NCBI RefSeq assembly: GCF_006385555.1
Contig: NZ_CP041036.1
Span: 3,410,001-3,474,000, forward strand
Source of the DNA: Shewanella polaris
GTDB taxonomy: Bacteria > Pseudomonadota > Gammaproteobacteria > Enterobacterales > Shewanellaceae
Direction: 5' to 3'
Length of the DNA: 64,000 bases
Under the pieces are notes generated by a model, which was given only the letters and a program-made list of their open reading frames with translations, was not told the DNA's origin and searched no databases. Each line of letters starts with the position of its first letter. Positions within the stretch are counted from its first letter, which is position 1. Both the position numbers and the translations under genes were made by a program. This document shows, piece by piece, positions 11,998 to 21,375 of this stretch.

Positions 11998-14838
11998 ATG
12001 ACCAAATACAGCCTACGCTCTTGGGTTCTGGTACTTGCGTTAGCGCCCACTATTGTAGTGGGTATTCTACTTGGAAGTTATTTCACGATAAACCGCTTTT
12101 ATGAATTGGAACAAACCTTAATTGAAAAAGGCAGCAATATTGTTGAGCCGTTAGCCATTGCCAGTGAATTTGGTATTATCAATCAAGATCGAGAATCGAC
12201 TAAACGCTTACTCGCCGCATCACAAATAAACAACGCATCCCTTATCCTATCTATTGCTGTATTTGATGCCGAAAACCAACTCTTTGTCACCTCGCATTAC
12301 CACAAAGATTTTGAAACCATGCGTTATAAACAACCGTTGGCGAACTTAATCGGTACAGAACATCAAACTATTGGTGATACCTTAATCATTCGAGTGCCAA
12401 TAATATCTCATACTGGGTTAGAACCAAAATATGTTACCCGGATAAATAGCCAGAATGACGACGGCACCGATAATGCGTCTTCAGCCAATGGCATCGTTGC
12501 ACCTATTTACAATAATCAACAAGAACAAATATTAGGATATATTTCAGTATTATTGAATAAAGAAAATGCCTTGCTTGAACAACATCGCGCTGCAATAGCC
12601 GCGTTTATTATCGTATTGATTGGCGTACAATTTAACTTATTTTTCACATTCCGCTTAGTTAAACACGTTAACTACCCCATTACCGAAATGGTCCGAGTCG
12701 TTGCCAAAATTCGTGAAGGTAAACTTGATACTCGCTTAGAGGGCAACTTGATTGGTGAACTTGATCTGCTTAAACGAGGGATCAACGCAATGGCTGGCTC
12801 ATTGTCTGAATACCACGATGAAATGCAACAAAACATTGATCAAGCAACCTCTGACTTGCGCGAGACGCTTGAGCAAATTGAAATTCAAAACGTCGAGTTA
12901 GATATTGCTAAAAAACGAGCCCTTGAAGCAAGCCGAATAAAATCAGAGTTTTTAGCTAACATGTCGCACGAGCTACGCACACCACTCAATGGCGTTATCG
13001 GCTTTGCAAGACAGTTATTAAAAACACCACTGCATACTAGCCAGCTAGACTATATAAAAACCATTGAACGCAGTGCCAGTAACCTACTCGGTATTATTAA
13101 CGATATTCTCGACTTCTCTAAACTAGAAGCCGGTAAAATGATATTAGAAAAAATGCCTTTTGCGCTGCGTGACACGCTTACGGAAACGCTGACTATAATT
13201 GCGGGTAGTGCGCAAGAGAAAGGATTAGAACTGGTTATCGACATTGATGCTAATGTGCCTGAAAATGTCAGTGGCGATGCAATGAGAGTCAGCCAGATTA
13301 TTACTAACTTAGTCGGCAACGCTATCAAGTTTACCGACAAAGGCAGTGTGATACTCAAAATACACTTAGTGGGCCAGGACGAAGATAATATTACTTTACG
13401 CTGCGAAGTTATTGATACTGGGATTGGTATTGATGAGAGCCAGCAAGAATATTTATTCCAAGCATTTGGCCAAGCTGACTCATCCATTTCACGTCGCTTT
13501 GGTGGCACCGGATTGGGCTTAGTGATTACTAAACGCTTAATTAACCAAATGGGTGGCCAGATAGGCTTTACATCGGCCCCCAATAAAGGTTCCAATTTTT
13601 GGTTTATTCTCCCACTTGGGATCAGTCAATTTGAAATTGGTGAAGTATTGCCAGTTGATGCATTGCAACATAAATCAGTCTTATTATATGAACCACGGGA
13701 ATTAACTCGCGATACTTTAAATCGCCGTTTAGTGTCATGGCAATTAATTATCACTAATGTTGCCAACCCAGAAAACCTTACCTCTGTTTTACACACTAAA
13801 AACAGCAAATTTGATTACATCATCATGAGTTGCCATGGTTTTGCTGACACAGCGTCTTTTATTGATTTATTACAACGAGCCAGACAACATACCGACTGTC
13901 TCATTTTATTGCACGACTGTTTAGATCAAAACATGATTATCAATGTGTTAAAAGTCAATGCAGATGTGTTGCTCAGCACCCCAGTAAGCGATTTAACCCT
14001 AGCGCATCATTTAATATATCCACCAGTGCCTTCTACTTTTGTGAGTTTACCAGAACAAATAAGTCAAGATGTCACACCTCGCCAAAATGCATCAGTATTA
14101 GCTGTTGACGACAATATCGCCAACCTAAAATTAATTGATACTTTACTAAAAGAATTAGTGGTTGATGTGGTTACCGTCAATAATGGTGCGGATGCAATAA
14201 CGCAGGCAAAGAAACGCGCATTTGACTTAATCTTCATGGATATTCAAATGCCTGGAATCGACGGTATAACGGCAACGCGACAAATACGCTCAGAATCACT
14301 CAACCGTAATACTCCAATTATCGCTGTAACTGCGCATGCTATTGCTGAAGAGCGCGATAATATTTTATCCAGCGGAATGGATGGTTTCTTAGCCAAACCC
14401 ATTGACGAATTGTCCTTAAAAAGTGTTATCAGTCGATGGATGAATAAGCCACAACTCACCCATTTTGATGCCCAAATATTGAATTGGGATTTATGTTTAA
14501 CACAAGTCAATCAGAAAACCGATTTAGCGTTGGATATGCTAAAGATGCTGGTGAACTCATTACCAGAAACAACAAAAGCTATCGAAAAAGCATTACTGAC
14601 AAGAGATGCAAACCTACTACTTCAAGTCGTACATAAATTGCATGGGGCAACATGTTATTGCGGCGTACCAACAACACAAAAACTGTGTCGAGATATAGAG
14701 TCTGGATTAAAACATAAAATTGACCTTAATGACTTAGAACCTGAAATACTAGAGTTACTTGATGAGTTAACTAAGGTAGAATTAGCAGCAAATCAAGTGA
14801 TAAATCAGCTATCAGTGGATACTCCAAATGACCAGTAA
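11998..14838 (+). CDS. barA: Hybrid sensor histidine kinase BarA
   Basis: BarA is the inner-membrane tripartite kinase that phosphorylates UvrY and so controls CsrA-binding small RNAs and carbon metabolism. Counting from ATG 11998 (MTKYSLRSW, the family N-terminus), the 946-residue protein has two membrane helices around a periplasmic domain, then HAMP. HisKA follows with H324 in FLANMSHELRTP, then HATPase. The receiver domain has D748 in IFMDIQMPG, and the HPt domain has H879 in VHKLHGAT. The open frame extends back to a GTG at 11914, and ATG 11980 is another option. None has a clear ribosome site, so the start is chosen by homology. Confidence 0.93.
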   Translation: MTKYSLRSWVLVLALAPTIVVGILLGSYFTINRFYELEQTLIEKGSNIVEPLAIASEFGIINQDRESTKRLLAASQINNASLILSIAVFDAENQLFVTSHYHKDFETMRYKQPLANLIGTEHQTIGDTLIIRVPIISHTGLEPKYVTRINSQNDDGTDNASSANGIVAPIYNNQQEQILGYISVLLNKENALLEQHRAAIAAFIIVLIGVQFNLFFTFRLVKHVNYPITEMVRVVAKIREGKLDTRLEGNLIGELDLLKRGINAMAGSLSEYHDEMQQNIDQATSDLRETLEQIEIQNVELDIAKKRALEASRIKSEFLANMSHELRTPLNGVIGFARQLLKTPLHTSQLDYIKTIERSASNLLGIINDILDFSKLEAGKMILEKMPFALRDTLTETLTIIAGSAQEKGLELVIDIDANVPENVSGDAMRVSQIITNLVGNAIKFTDKGSVILKIHLVGQDEDNITLRCEVIDTGIGIDESQQEYLFQAFGQADSSISRRFGGTGLGLVITKRLINQMGGQIGFTSAPNKGSNFWFILPLGISQFEIGEVLPVDALQHKSVLLYEPRELTRDTLNRRLVSWQLIITNVANPENLTSVLHTKNSKFDYIIMSCHGFADTASFIDLLQRARQHTDCLILLHDCLDQNMIINVLKVNADVLLSTPVSDLTLAHHLIYPPVPSTFVSLPEQISQDVTPRQNASVLAVDDNIANLKLIDTLLKELVVDVVTVNNGADAITQAKKRAFDLIFMDIQMPGIDGITATRQIRSESLNRNTPIIAVTAHAIAEERDNILSSGMDGFLAKPIDELSLKSVISRWMNKPQLTHFDAQILNWDLCLTQVNQKTDLALDMLKMLVNSLPETTKAIEKALLTRDANLLLQVVHKLHGATCYCGVPTTQKLCRDIESGLKHKIDLNDLEPEILELLDELTKVELAANQVINQLSVDTPNDQ

Positions 14839-15424
14839 ATCCGGTTTTTTTAAACGCCTTAAAGCATTATCGTTACCGCAAAAGCAGCTTTTTGCCCTAG
14901 CGCTATGTCAACGTATGCTCCCGAACTACCAACTTTTTTCTGAAGTGTGTGAATTCGGCCAACCTCAAGTATTAAGTACAGCATTAGATTTGTTATGGCA
15001 AAGCCAGTATGACAAAAAACTTAAATTCAATATCGATGTGCATTTGCAGCGTCTCGATGAAAACACTCCTGAGCCGAGCGAATTTGAAGCCTATGGAGCT
15101 TATCCAGCAATGGATGCTGCTGTCGCGATTGCCAGCCTTATGGGAGCGATAGACGGTAAGATTGAAGAAGATATAACGAATATCAGCAAGTTATCATCGA
15201 GTACTGTGGCCAATTATATTGAAGCCATTAGTGATGAATCCTTAATGGATGAAGCGCTCGATGAGTTTGTATTTTCACATCCAGTAATGGAAGAAGAAAA
15301 ACAATTACAAGCCATGTTACTCGATATTATCGAAGCAAATCCGGAAATAAATAGTGAATTAGTTAAAGGTTTACGTAAAGATATTATTGAAGCTGGTGTG
15401 TCTAATATCGGTATTAGTCTGTAA
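14828..15424 (+). CDS. YjaG/DUF416 family protein
   Basis: The function is unknown. The 198-residue soluble protein resembles E. coli YjaG (DUF416) in length and sequence style: a helical N-terminus (LSLPQKQLFALALCQRML), the central EAYPAMDAA-like segment (AYPAMDAAVAIASL), and an acidic helical C-terminus. It overlaps the end of barA by 11 bases in another frame, so the two are probably translationally coupled. A hairpin terminator closes the unit. No catalytic motif or membrane segment is visible. Confidence 0.8.
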   Translation: MTSKSGFFKRLKALSLPQKQLFALALCQRMLPNYQLFSEVCEFGQPQVLSTALDLLWQSQYDKKLKFNIDVHLQRLDENTPEPSEFEAYGAYPAMDAAVAIASLMGAIDGKIEEDITNISKLSSSTVANYIEAISDESLMDEALDEFVFSHPVMEEEKQLQAMLLDIIEANPEINSELVKGLRKDIIEAGVSNIGISL

Positions 15425-15457
15425 TACACAGTCTAAGCCTTGCAATAAACATTGTTT

Positions 15458-15485
15458 AGCCTGAACTTATTCAGGCTTTTTATTG
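15458..15485 (+). terminator. Rho-independent terminator after the YjaG-like gene
   Basis: An 8-bp stem AGCCTGAA/TTCAGGCT with a 4-base loop is followed by TTTT. It ends only about 10 bases before the next small gene, whose ribosome site must lie at the end of the T-run. Confidence 0.82.
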
Positions 15486-15495
15486 AGTGCCGCCC

Positions 15496-15696
15496 ATGAG
15501 AAGAATTTTTTATCAAGGTTTCACCTTCAGTAATGCTAATGGTAAGACTGATGACTGGACGCTAGTTATTGGCAATCAAGTACGAGTTGGATCGTTATTT
15601 GAACTAAGAAGACAAGTACACTTTTTTACTGAGCTAGGCATATTACCTCCGCCTAAAGTATCAAAGGCCAGTTTAAACAATAAATCAAAAAAATAA
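15496..15696 (+). CDS. Small conserved hypothetical protein (possibly DUF3319)
   Basis: This 66-residue protein has no known function. It begins MRRIFYQGFTFSNANG and has a basic tail (SKASLNNKSKK). The pattern of an aromatic start, a glycine/hydrophobic core and a helix (LFELRRQVHFFTELG) recalls the small DUF3319 proteins of Vibrio and Shewanella; that link is from memory. ATG 15496 is preceded by GAGTG at 7 bases; a GTG three codons upstream is an alternative. It sits immediately after a terminator, so its promoter must overlap the preceding gene end or hairpin. Confidence 0.6.
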   Translation: MRRIFYQGFTFSNANGKTDDWTLVIGNQVRVGSLFELRRQVHFFTELGILPPPKVSKASLNNKSKK

Positions 15697-15783
15697 TCAC
15701 CGTTTAACTTTAGCCTAATTGCATCCGCCTACCAAAAAGCAGTACAGTGACCTTATTACCATTTTGTTAAGGAATTGCGAGGG

Positions 15784-16752
15784 ATGTCCAGTATTCTTAC
15801 CCCGCTAATCGCTGTTTTTATAATTATGCTGCTTGGCAGTATTGTTCAAAAATTGAGACTGTTGCCACCAGATACCGATCTGATCCTCAATCAATTTGTC
15901 TATTACATTGCCTTCCCGGCAATTTTACTGATTGTTTTAGCCGAAACTCGTATTGAAGATATTATTCAATGGGGCTTTATTGGCGCATTTAGTCTCGCGA
16001 TGGTCATCACTTACGCCATAGTGATTGTTGTATCACTTTGGTGTGCTCCAAAGCAGCAAGCTGTTGCCGCCATGCGAGCCTTAAACGCCACATTTGGCAA
16101 TACCGCCTTTATTGGTATTCCATTACTGAGCTTGTTATTCCCAGGACACAAAATGGCATTAGTTGCGGCTTCAATTGCCAGCTTACTGTCGGTGTTCATG
16201 TTTGCTTTTGCGTTAGTGTCTATTGAACTTGCCAGCCGAAATAAACAATCAACCGACCACGCTATCGCCATCATGGGTAATGCACTGTATAAAAATCCGA
16301 TTGTGCTAGGCAGCCTCATTGGTATCACCTTATCAGCATTGCATATCACCTTACCTGAAAGTCTGGCTTTGGTACTTCACCAAGTGGGTAACACCTCCAG
16401 CCCTTGTGCACTATTTGCTATCGGCATGGTACTTGCCAAGGCCTTAAGACATCAATCTTTCGCAAAAATGTTCAGTCTTCGCCTGATTACAGAATTGAGT
16501 TTAATTAATTTACTCAAATTAATTATTCAGCCTTTTATTGCCTTTGGATTACTCAAATTATTTGGCGTAGAACACGAATTACTGATAATGGGAGTACTTT
16601 TAGCTGCATTACCCACGGCAGCAAGTGTGTATCTACTGGCAGATCGCTACCAAATTAATGCTAATGGAAGTGCCCAAGGGATTTTATATGGCACATTAGT
16701 GACCTTTATTAGTTTGCCTATAATAGAAATACTATTAAAATCCACTGGTTAA
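15784..16752 (+). CDS. AEC (auxin efflux carrier) family transporter
   Basis: This is an integral membrane permease of the bile/arsenite/riboflavin transporter clan, AEC branch; bacterial members export or import small organic acids, and the substrate here is unknown. The 322 residues form about ten hydrophobic helices with the characteristic half-repeats. Visible signatures include LNQFVYYIAFPAILL in the first half, and ATFGNTAFIGIPL and AALPTAASVYLLA in the crossover regions. ATG 15784 is chosen because AAGGA lies 10 bases before it; an in-frame TTG at 15775 is too close to that site. Confidence 0.85.
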   Translation: MSSILTPLIAVFIIMLLGSIVQKLRLLPPDTDLILNQFVYYIAFPAILLIVLAETRIEDIIQWGFIGAFSLAMVITYAIVIVVSLWCAPKQQAVAAMRALNATFGNTAFIGIPLLSLLFPGHKMALVAASIASLLSVFMFAFALVSIELASRNKQSTDHAIAIMGNALYKNPIVLGSLIGITLSALHITLPESLALVLHQVGNTSSPCALFAIGMVLAKALRHQSFAKMFSLRLITELSLINLLKLIIQPFIAFGLLKLFGVEHELLIMGVLLAALPTAASVYLLADRYQINANGSAQGILYGTLVTFISLPIIEILLKSTG

Positions 16753-16806
16753 TCATTAACCGCTAGCAGGCGATAAAATAGTCAGTGATAATTTCACACC
16801 AACTAC

Positions 16807-16834
16807 TTTACTGTATATAAAATCAGTATATACT
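16807..16834 (+). promoter_or_regulatory. recN promoter
   Basis: TTTACT and TATACT are separated by 16 bases, placing the start of transcription near 16841. The -35 to -10 region is covered by the first LexA box and the start region by the second, the expected arrangement for tight SOS repression. Confidence 0.65.
16809..16828 (+). promoter_or_regulatory. LexA (SOS) box 1 of recN
   Basis: TACTGTATATAAAATCAGTA matches the gammaproteobacterial LexA operator core CTG-N10-CAG with an AT-rich centre. It overlaps the recN promoter. Confidence 0.88.
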
Positions 16835-16850
16835 GTTTATCAATACAGTG
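16831..16850 (+). promoter_or_regulatory. LexA (SOS) box 2 of recN
   Basis: The core CTGTTTATCAATACAG is a second CTG-N10-CAG operator. Its start is exactly 22 bases after that of box 1 (two helical turns), so two LexA dimers could bind on the same DNA face. Confidence 0.88.
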
Positions 16851-16880
16851 GTTTGAACGTTTCATTGACAAGGATTCACT

Positions 16881-18539
16881 ATGCTTTGCCAACTCAGCAT
16901 CAATAATTTTGCTATCGTGCGTTTTTTAGAACTCGACTTTAAAGCCGGTATGACAAGCATCACCGGAGAAACGGGTGCAGGTAAATCGATTGCTATCGAT
17001 GCCCTAGGATTGTGCTTAGGAAACCGCAGTGACGCAAACACCATCAGACCAGGTGCAACTAAAACAGAAATTAGTGCAAGGTTTACCCTCCATGATGTCC
17101 CTTTAGCCAAACGCTGGCTAGAAGACAACGATCTCGATGCTGAAGATGAATGTATATTGCGTAGGACTATCAATAATGACGGTCGCTCGAGAGCCTATAT
17201 CAATGGTAATCCAGTCCCTGTAACCCAATTAAAATCAGTAGGTCAGCTCCTCATTGGTATTCATGGCCAACATGCTCATCATGCCATGCTTAAAAATGAC
17301 CATCAGTTAGCTTTACTCGACAGTTATGCCAACCACAAGCTACTGATAGATAGCGTTAGTGCCAGCTATCAACGCTGCAAACAAGTGGAAAACGAGCTAA
17401 AACAGCTTGAACAAGCTCAGCATGAACGTATTTCGCGTCAACAGTTACTGCAATATCAAGTAGAAGAACTTAATGAGTTTAATTTAGGCATAGATGAATT
17501 TGATGAAATAGAACAAGAACACAAGCGCTTAGCCAATGGCACAGATTTAATTGAACGCTGCCAAGCGGGTTTACATTTATTGACAGAAAGTGATGAAGGC
17601 AATATAGAATCTCTACTCAATAAAGTGGCCAGTATTGCTGATACGCTTCAAGGCTATGATGAATCCCTTGCGCCTATTAGCACTATGATCAGCGATGCGT
17701 TAATTCAAGTACAAGAAAGTGCGAGTGAAATTGAAAGTTATTTAAGCAGTTTAGAGCTTGATCCAGAACATTTTGCCTATTTAGAAAAACGCCTTTCAAC
17801 AGCTATGCAATTGGCACGTAAGCATCATGTGAGTGCTGATAAGCTGGCACTACATCATCAAGCCTTGATGAGTGAATTGGCAGAACTTGCTGACGACGAG
17901 ACTAAATTAGATGGTATAAGACAGCAACTTGAAGACACTAGAAACGCCTATTTAACCAATGCGCAGAAACTTAGTCAAAGTCGTAGCCGTTATGCTAAAG
18001 AATTAGACAAGCTAGTTACCCAGTCTATCCATGAGCTCAATATGCCTAAGGGTAAATTTACTATTCAAATTAATCATAATCCGGACAACATTTCAGTTAA
18101 TGGCTGCGATAGCATTGAATTTATGGTGACCACAAACCCTGGGCAACCATTACAACCGATTTCTAAAGTTGCCTCTGGCGGTGAGTTATCGCGTATTGGA
18201 TTAGGGATTCAAGTGATCACAGCTAAAAAAGTGGCAACACCGACATTAATATTCGATGAGGTTGATGTCGGTATTTCAGGTCCAACGGCTTCTGTGGTTG
18301 GACGCATGTTGCGCAGCCTCGGAGAGTCTACTCAAGTGTTGTGTGTCACTCATTTACCCCAAGTTGCGGGTAAAGGTCATCAACATATGTTTGTAAACAA
18401 ATTCAATAAAGCGGGTGCCACAGAAACTACGATGCAGGCATTAGATAAAGATCAACGGGTTAATGAATTGGCACGCTTACTAGGTGGAGACGTGATTACT
18501 GAAAACACCTTAGCTAACGCCCGAGAGTTATTACAATAA
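16881..18539 (+). CDS. recN: DNA repair protein RecN
   Basis: RecN is an SMC-like ATPase that holds broken chromosomes together during recombinational repair. The 552-residue protein has Walker A GETGAGKS (residues 29-36) and a central coiled coil. The C-terminal lobe carries the ABC signature VASGGELSRIGLG, Walker B TLIFDEVDVGISG and the H-loop CVTHLPQVAG. Tandem LexA boxes cover its promoter, so it is a strongly SOS-induced gene. The length and all motifs are normal. Confidence 0.97.
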   Translation: MLCQLSINNFAIVRFLELDFKAGMTSITGETGAGKSIAIDALGLCLGNRSDANTIRPGATKTEISARFTLHDVPLAKRWLEDNDLDAEDECILRRTINNDGRSRAYINGNPVPVTQLKSVGQLLIGIHGQHAHHAMLKNDHQLALLDSYANHKLLIDSVSASYQRCKQVENELKQLEQAQHERISRQQLLQYQVEELNEFNLGIDEFDEIEQEHKRLANGTDLIERCQAGLHLLTESDEGNIESLLNKVASIADTLQGYDESLAPISTMISDALIQVQESASEIESYLSSLELDPEHFAYLEKRLSTAMQLARKHHVSADKLALHHQALMSELAELADDETKLDGIRQQLEDTRNAYLTNAQKLSQSRSRYAKELDKLVTQSIHELNMPKGKFTIQINHNPDNISVNGCDSIEFMVTTNPGQPLQPISKVASGGELSRIGLGIQVITAKKVATPTLIFDEVDVGISGPTASVVGRMLRSLGESTQVLCVTHLPQVAGKGHQHMFVNKFNKAGATETTMQALDKDQRVNELARLLGGDVITENTLANARELLQ

Positions 18540-18606
18540 AGGTCATGACTTATCAAAAATCAAGCTGCATGTTACCATTGTGTTAAATGGATTTTGCGGA
18601 TAAAGA

Positions 18607-19740
18607 ATGATGATGTTGTTAAAAACGATTGGTGTGCTGGTTGGATTAATAAGCAGTTTATTAGTATTTGCCGTTGTCTGCTTAGTGGCAATCAACGCTT
18701 CCGACAGAACAAAGTCTCCTAATACGTTATTAGTTGAAAGCTGGCTAAAGCAGCAACCTGTTGCATCGAGTGAAAACGGGGTTGAGTATGCTATGAAGAT
18801 GCTGAGCACTATCGAGGGTGCTAAATCGAATCCACAAGAAACATCGCTCAGCTTTAGTACTCAACAAACTAAATTAATTCGCGACTTTAAAGAAGCTTGC
18901 CACTTAGCATATTGGGAAACTTGCAATGAGTTTTTTAATCGTAATAGTGAAACAATTAACCGTGCTATTAATGCCCATCAAGCCAATATTGATAAATACA
19001 ATATATTAGTCGCTATGCCTGATTGGCAAGAAAATGATCAGTCTTTAATCCCTCAAGATCAAATTCTCTGGTCTCAACTGTTTCAGTTAAGAGAGCTAAG
19101 TTTACTTGAAACGATGAATCGCTCGGGATCTATTGCCAGCAAAATAGGGGTTGATGCTGCAATAGCATTCCTAAACAAAGAAACGCATTTTTGGAATAAT
19201 GTATATCACTCATCGGGATCGTTACTGGTTCATATGATTGTCAGTGGTGTACTGAAGGAGCAACTCCGCTTTGCGGGTACTTTAGCTCAAAGCAATAAAG
19301 AAGTGGTTAAAAATATCAGTGCTTGGCAATCCCCTTTCAGTTTAAATCAAAATGACTATGAACGTATATTTTCAGGTGAGTGGCTCTTTGGTCACAACGC
19401 CATGCAGCAAATGGTAATGGAAGCTCAACTAGATACAGCACCATTTTACGAGCAATGGTTAGCTAAAATGTTTATTAAACCCATTGATGATGATAACTTG
19501 CGGGCTGAATATTTCGTTAATATGGTTAAAGAACCTGTATCAACAGATGCATCGCTTCTGCTTAAAAAACCAGAATATTGCAATAACGACAATAGCCTGC
19601 TGCAGTTATGGCAATTACGCTACAACCCGGTGGGTAAAATATTAAGCTGCTCTTATTATGAAACAGATCTTAAATTGCGCATCGTCAATATGAATAATGA
19701 AATAGAACAGCTACGCAGCAATTTAATGATGACTCAATAA
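18607..19740 (+). CDS. Membrane-anchored protein of unknown function downstream of recN
   Basis: I do not recognise this 377-residue protein. It has one N-terminal membrane helix (about residues 5-29) and then a largely helical region of about 345 residues, probably periplasmic. Two cysteines follow closely in that region (C98 and C106, in EACHLAYWETCNEF) and two occur near the C-terminus (PEYCNN and LSCSYY), enough for two disulfides. It starts 67 bases after recN without an obvious terminator between them. Read-through from the SOS promoter is possible. A strong bidirectional terminator closes the unit. Confidence 0.7.
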   Translation: MMMLLKTIGVLVGLISSLLVFAVVCLVAINASDRTKSPNTLLVESWLKQQPVASSENGVEYAMKMLSTIEGAKSNPQETSLSFSTQQTKLIRDFKEACHLAYWETCNEFFNRNSETINRAINAHQANIDKYNILVAMPDWQENDQSLIPQDQILWSQLFQLRELSLLETMNRSGSIASKIGVDAAIAFLNKETHFWNNVYHSSGSLLVHMIVSGVLKEQLRFAGTLAQSNKEVVKNISAWQSPFSLNQNDYERIFSGEWLFGHNAMQQMVMEAQLDTAPFYEQWLAKMFIKPIDDDNLRAEYFVNMVKEPVSTDASLLLKKPEYCNNDNSLLQLWQLRYNPVGKILSCSYYETDLKLRIVNMNNEIEQLRSNLMMTQ

Positions 19741-19782
19741 ATCTTAGTATCTCTGAGTTTGCAATGACAAGAATCAAATATG

Positions 19783-19809
19783 AAAAAAGAGCACATTGCG
19801 CTCTTTTTT
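19783..19809. terminator. Bidirectional terminator between the recN-downstream gene and pgpA
   Basis: The stem AAAAAAGAGC/GCTCTTTTTT with a 7-base loop gives a T-run on either strand. It serves the plus-strand unknown gene and the minus-strand pgpA. Confidence 0.85.
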
Positions 19810-19829
19810 ATTCGATGTTTATGACTACG

Positions 19830-20321
19830 TTATAGATAATAAACTGCCAACTGCACACCTATTAACGAAAAAACACCTGCTAATACATCATCAATCATAA
19901 TACCAAAACCGCCATGTACTTTGGCATCAAGCCAACGTATTGGCCAAGGTTTAACTATGTCAAAAAAACGAAATAAAACAAAGCCAAGTACTAACCACAT
20001 ATAGCCTAGAGGCGCAGCTATCATAGTGATCATCAAACCAACCACTTCATCCCACACAATAGCGCCATGGTCGTGTACTCCCATATCTCTAGCCGCTTTA
20101 CCACAAATATAAATCCCAACAAGCATACTAATACAGGTAATAATCAGGTAATTCGTAAGGCTTAACTGCTGCATCAATAGCACCAACGGAACGGCGGCTA
20201 AGGTACCAAAAGTACCCGGTGCTTTCGCCGCTTTGCCACTGCCAAAGCCTAATGCTAAAAAGTGAATAGGATTAGCTAAAGATAGCTTGTTGACAAATTT
20301 ATCTTGGGTAAGTAGTTTCAT
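19830..20321 (-). CDS. pgpA: Phosphatidylglycerophosphatase A
   Basis: PgpA dephosphorylates phosphatidylglycerol phosphate in the inner membrane to give phosphatidylglycerol. The 163-residue protein has several membrane helices and the family segments FLALGFGSGKAAKAPGTFG, HDHGAIVWDEVVG and HGGFGIMIDDVLAG. The last two carry the acidic residues that bind Mg2+. It lies 10 bases after thiL in the conserved nusB-thiL-pgpA string. Confidence 0.95.
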   Translation of the reverse strand: MKLLTQDKFVNKLSLANPIHFLALGFGSGKAAKAPGTFGTLAAVPLVLLMQQLSLTNYLIITCISMLVGIYICGKAARDMGVHDHGAIVWDEVVGLMITMIAAPLGYMWLVLGFVLFRFFDIVKPWPIRWLDAKVHGGFGIMIDDVLAGVFSLIGVQLAVYYL

Positions 20322-20331
20322 AATGCTTCAA

Positions 20332-21288
20332 TTAAAAATGTTCAAAACTGCGAGATATTGGAGAAAAAGCTTTACCGTCGTCTACGAATTTTAATTTATC
20401 TCCAGCACAAATTTGGCCAATTTTGACAAACTTGACGCCGGCATTAATTAACGCAGTATCAATCGCGCCACGTTGAGACTCAGGAACAGTGAAAAGTAAC
20501 TCGTAGTCTTCACCACCAGTAAGTGCATAACTTAATGCTTCTTCTCGGCTTAGGTTAGCAGTTAACGACGCAGATAACGGCACTTGGTTGACATCAATAA
20601 TCGCACCAACCGTAGAAGCACTTAACACATGGCCAATATCAGACATTAAACCATCTGATAAATCGATAGCACTCGTAGCTAATGTACGAAGAGCTTGACC
20701 AGCTAACACACGAGGAGTTGGATAATAATGGCGATTAATAAGGTATTCTTTATCTTCTGGATTAACTGTTTTAACCCCTCGGAGAATATCCAAGCCTAAA
20801 GCTGAATCCCCTAAAGTACCAGTAACATAAATCCAATCACCTATTTTGGCTCCGCAACGAGTTAAGGCTGTACCTTTCGGGACTTGGCCATTAATTGTAA
20901 TACTGATGCTGCGAGGTCCACGGGTTGTATCACCGCCAATAAGAGCAATACTGTAATATTCTGCAATTTCAAACAGGCCTTCACTGAAGTGTGCTAACCA
21001 AGGCTGGTCCACATTGGGTAATGTCAGGGCTAACGTAAACCACGCGGGTTCAGCCCCCATAGCCGCCAGATCAGAAAGATTAACCGCTAACGATTTATAC
21101 CCTAAAGCATGAGCCGGAATATCAGCTAAAAAATGGACATTTTCAACAAGGGTATCACAAGAAATAGCGATAGATTTATTGTCGGCTGGATTCACTAACG
21201 CACAGTCGTCGCCGATGCTTAACTCAACATCGCGCCTTTTTTGACCTTTATTGCGGAAGTAATGTTCGATGAGATCAAATTCTTTCAC
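20332..21288 (-). CDS. thiL: Thiamine-monophosphate kinase
   Basis: ThiL phosphorylates thiamine monophosphate to the active cofactor thiamine diphosphate. The 318-residue protein shows the PurM-like ATP-binding features: IGDDCALV near the N-terminus, SDLAAMGAEP, IALIGGDTTRG and AIDLSDGLMSD. The aspartates in these stretches bind Mg-ATP. Translation starts at a GTG with a weak ribosome site. It follows nusB after an 87-base gap that contains a hairpin with a TTCG loop, so expression may be reduced relative to nusB. Confidence 0.95.
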   Translation of the reverse strand: MKEFDLIEHYFRNKGQKRRDVELSIGDDCALVNPADNKSIAISCDTLVENVHFLADIPAHALGYKSLAVNLSDLAAMGAEPAWFTLALTLPNVDQPWLAHFSEGLFEIAEYYSIALIGGDTTRGPRSISITINGQVPKGTALTRCGAKIGDWIYVTGTLGDSALGLDILRGVKTVNPEDKEYLINRHYYPTPRVLAGQALRTLATSAIDLSDGLMSDIGHVLSASTVGAIIDVNQVPLSASLTANLSREEALSYALTGGEDYELLFTVPESQRGAIDTALINAGVKFVKIGQICAGDKLKFVDDGKAFSPISRSFEHF

Positions 21289-21344
21289 ATTCAGTCTGGT
21301 ACGGTAAACCGTCCACCTTAATTTTGAAACAATTAATAAGAATT

Positions 21345-21369
21345 GAAAACGGTATCCGAAGATACCGTT
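21345..21369 (-). terminator. TTCG-loop hairpin after nusB (terminator or attenuator)
   Basis: On the minus strand AACGGTATC and GATACCGTT enclose a TTCG tetraloop and are followed by TTTTC. The perfect 9-bp stem and stable loop are typical of terminators, but the T-run is short. It may attenuate rather than end transcription into thiL. Confidence 0.6.
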
Positions 21370-21375
21370 CTGGTG

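Noticed and set aside
13050..13595. 181-residue minus-strand frame inside barA
   Set aside because: Antisense shadow of the kinase HATPase region, which is strongly conserved in the barA frame.
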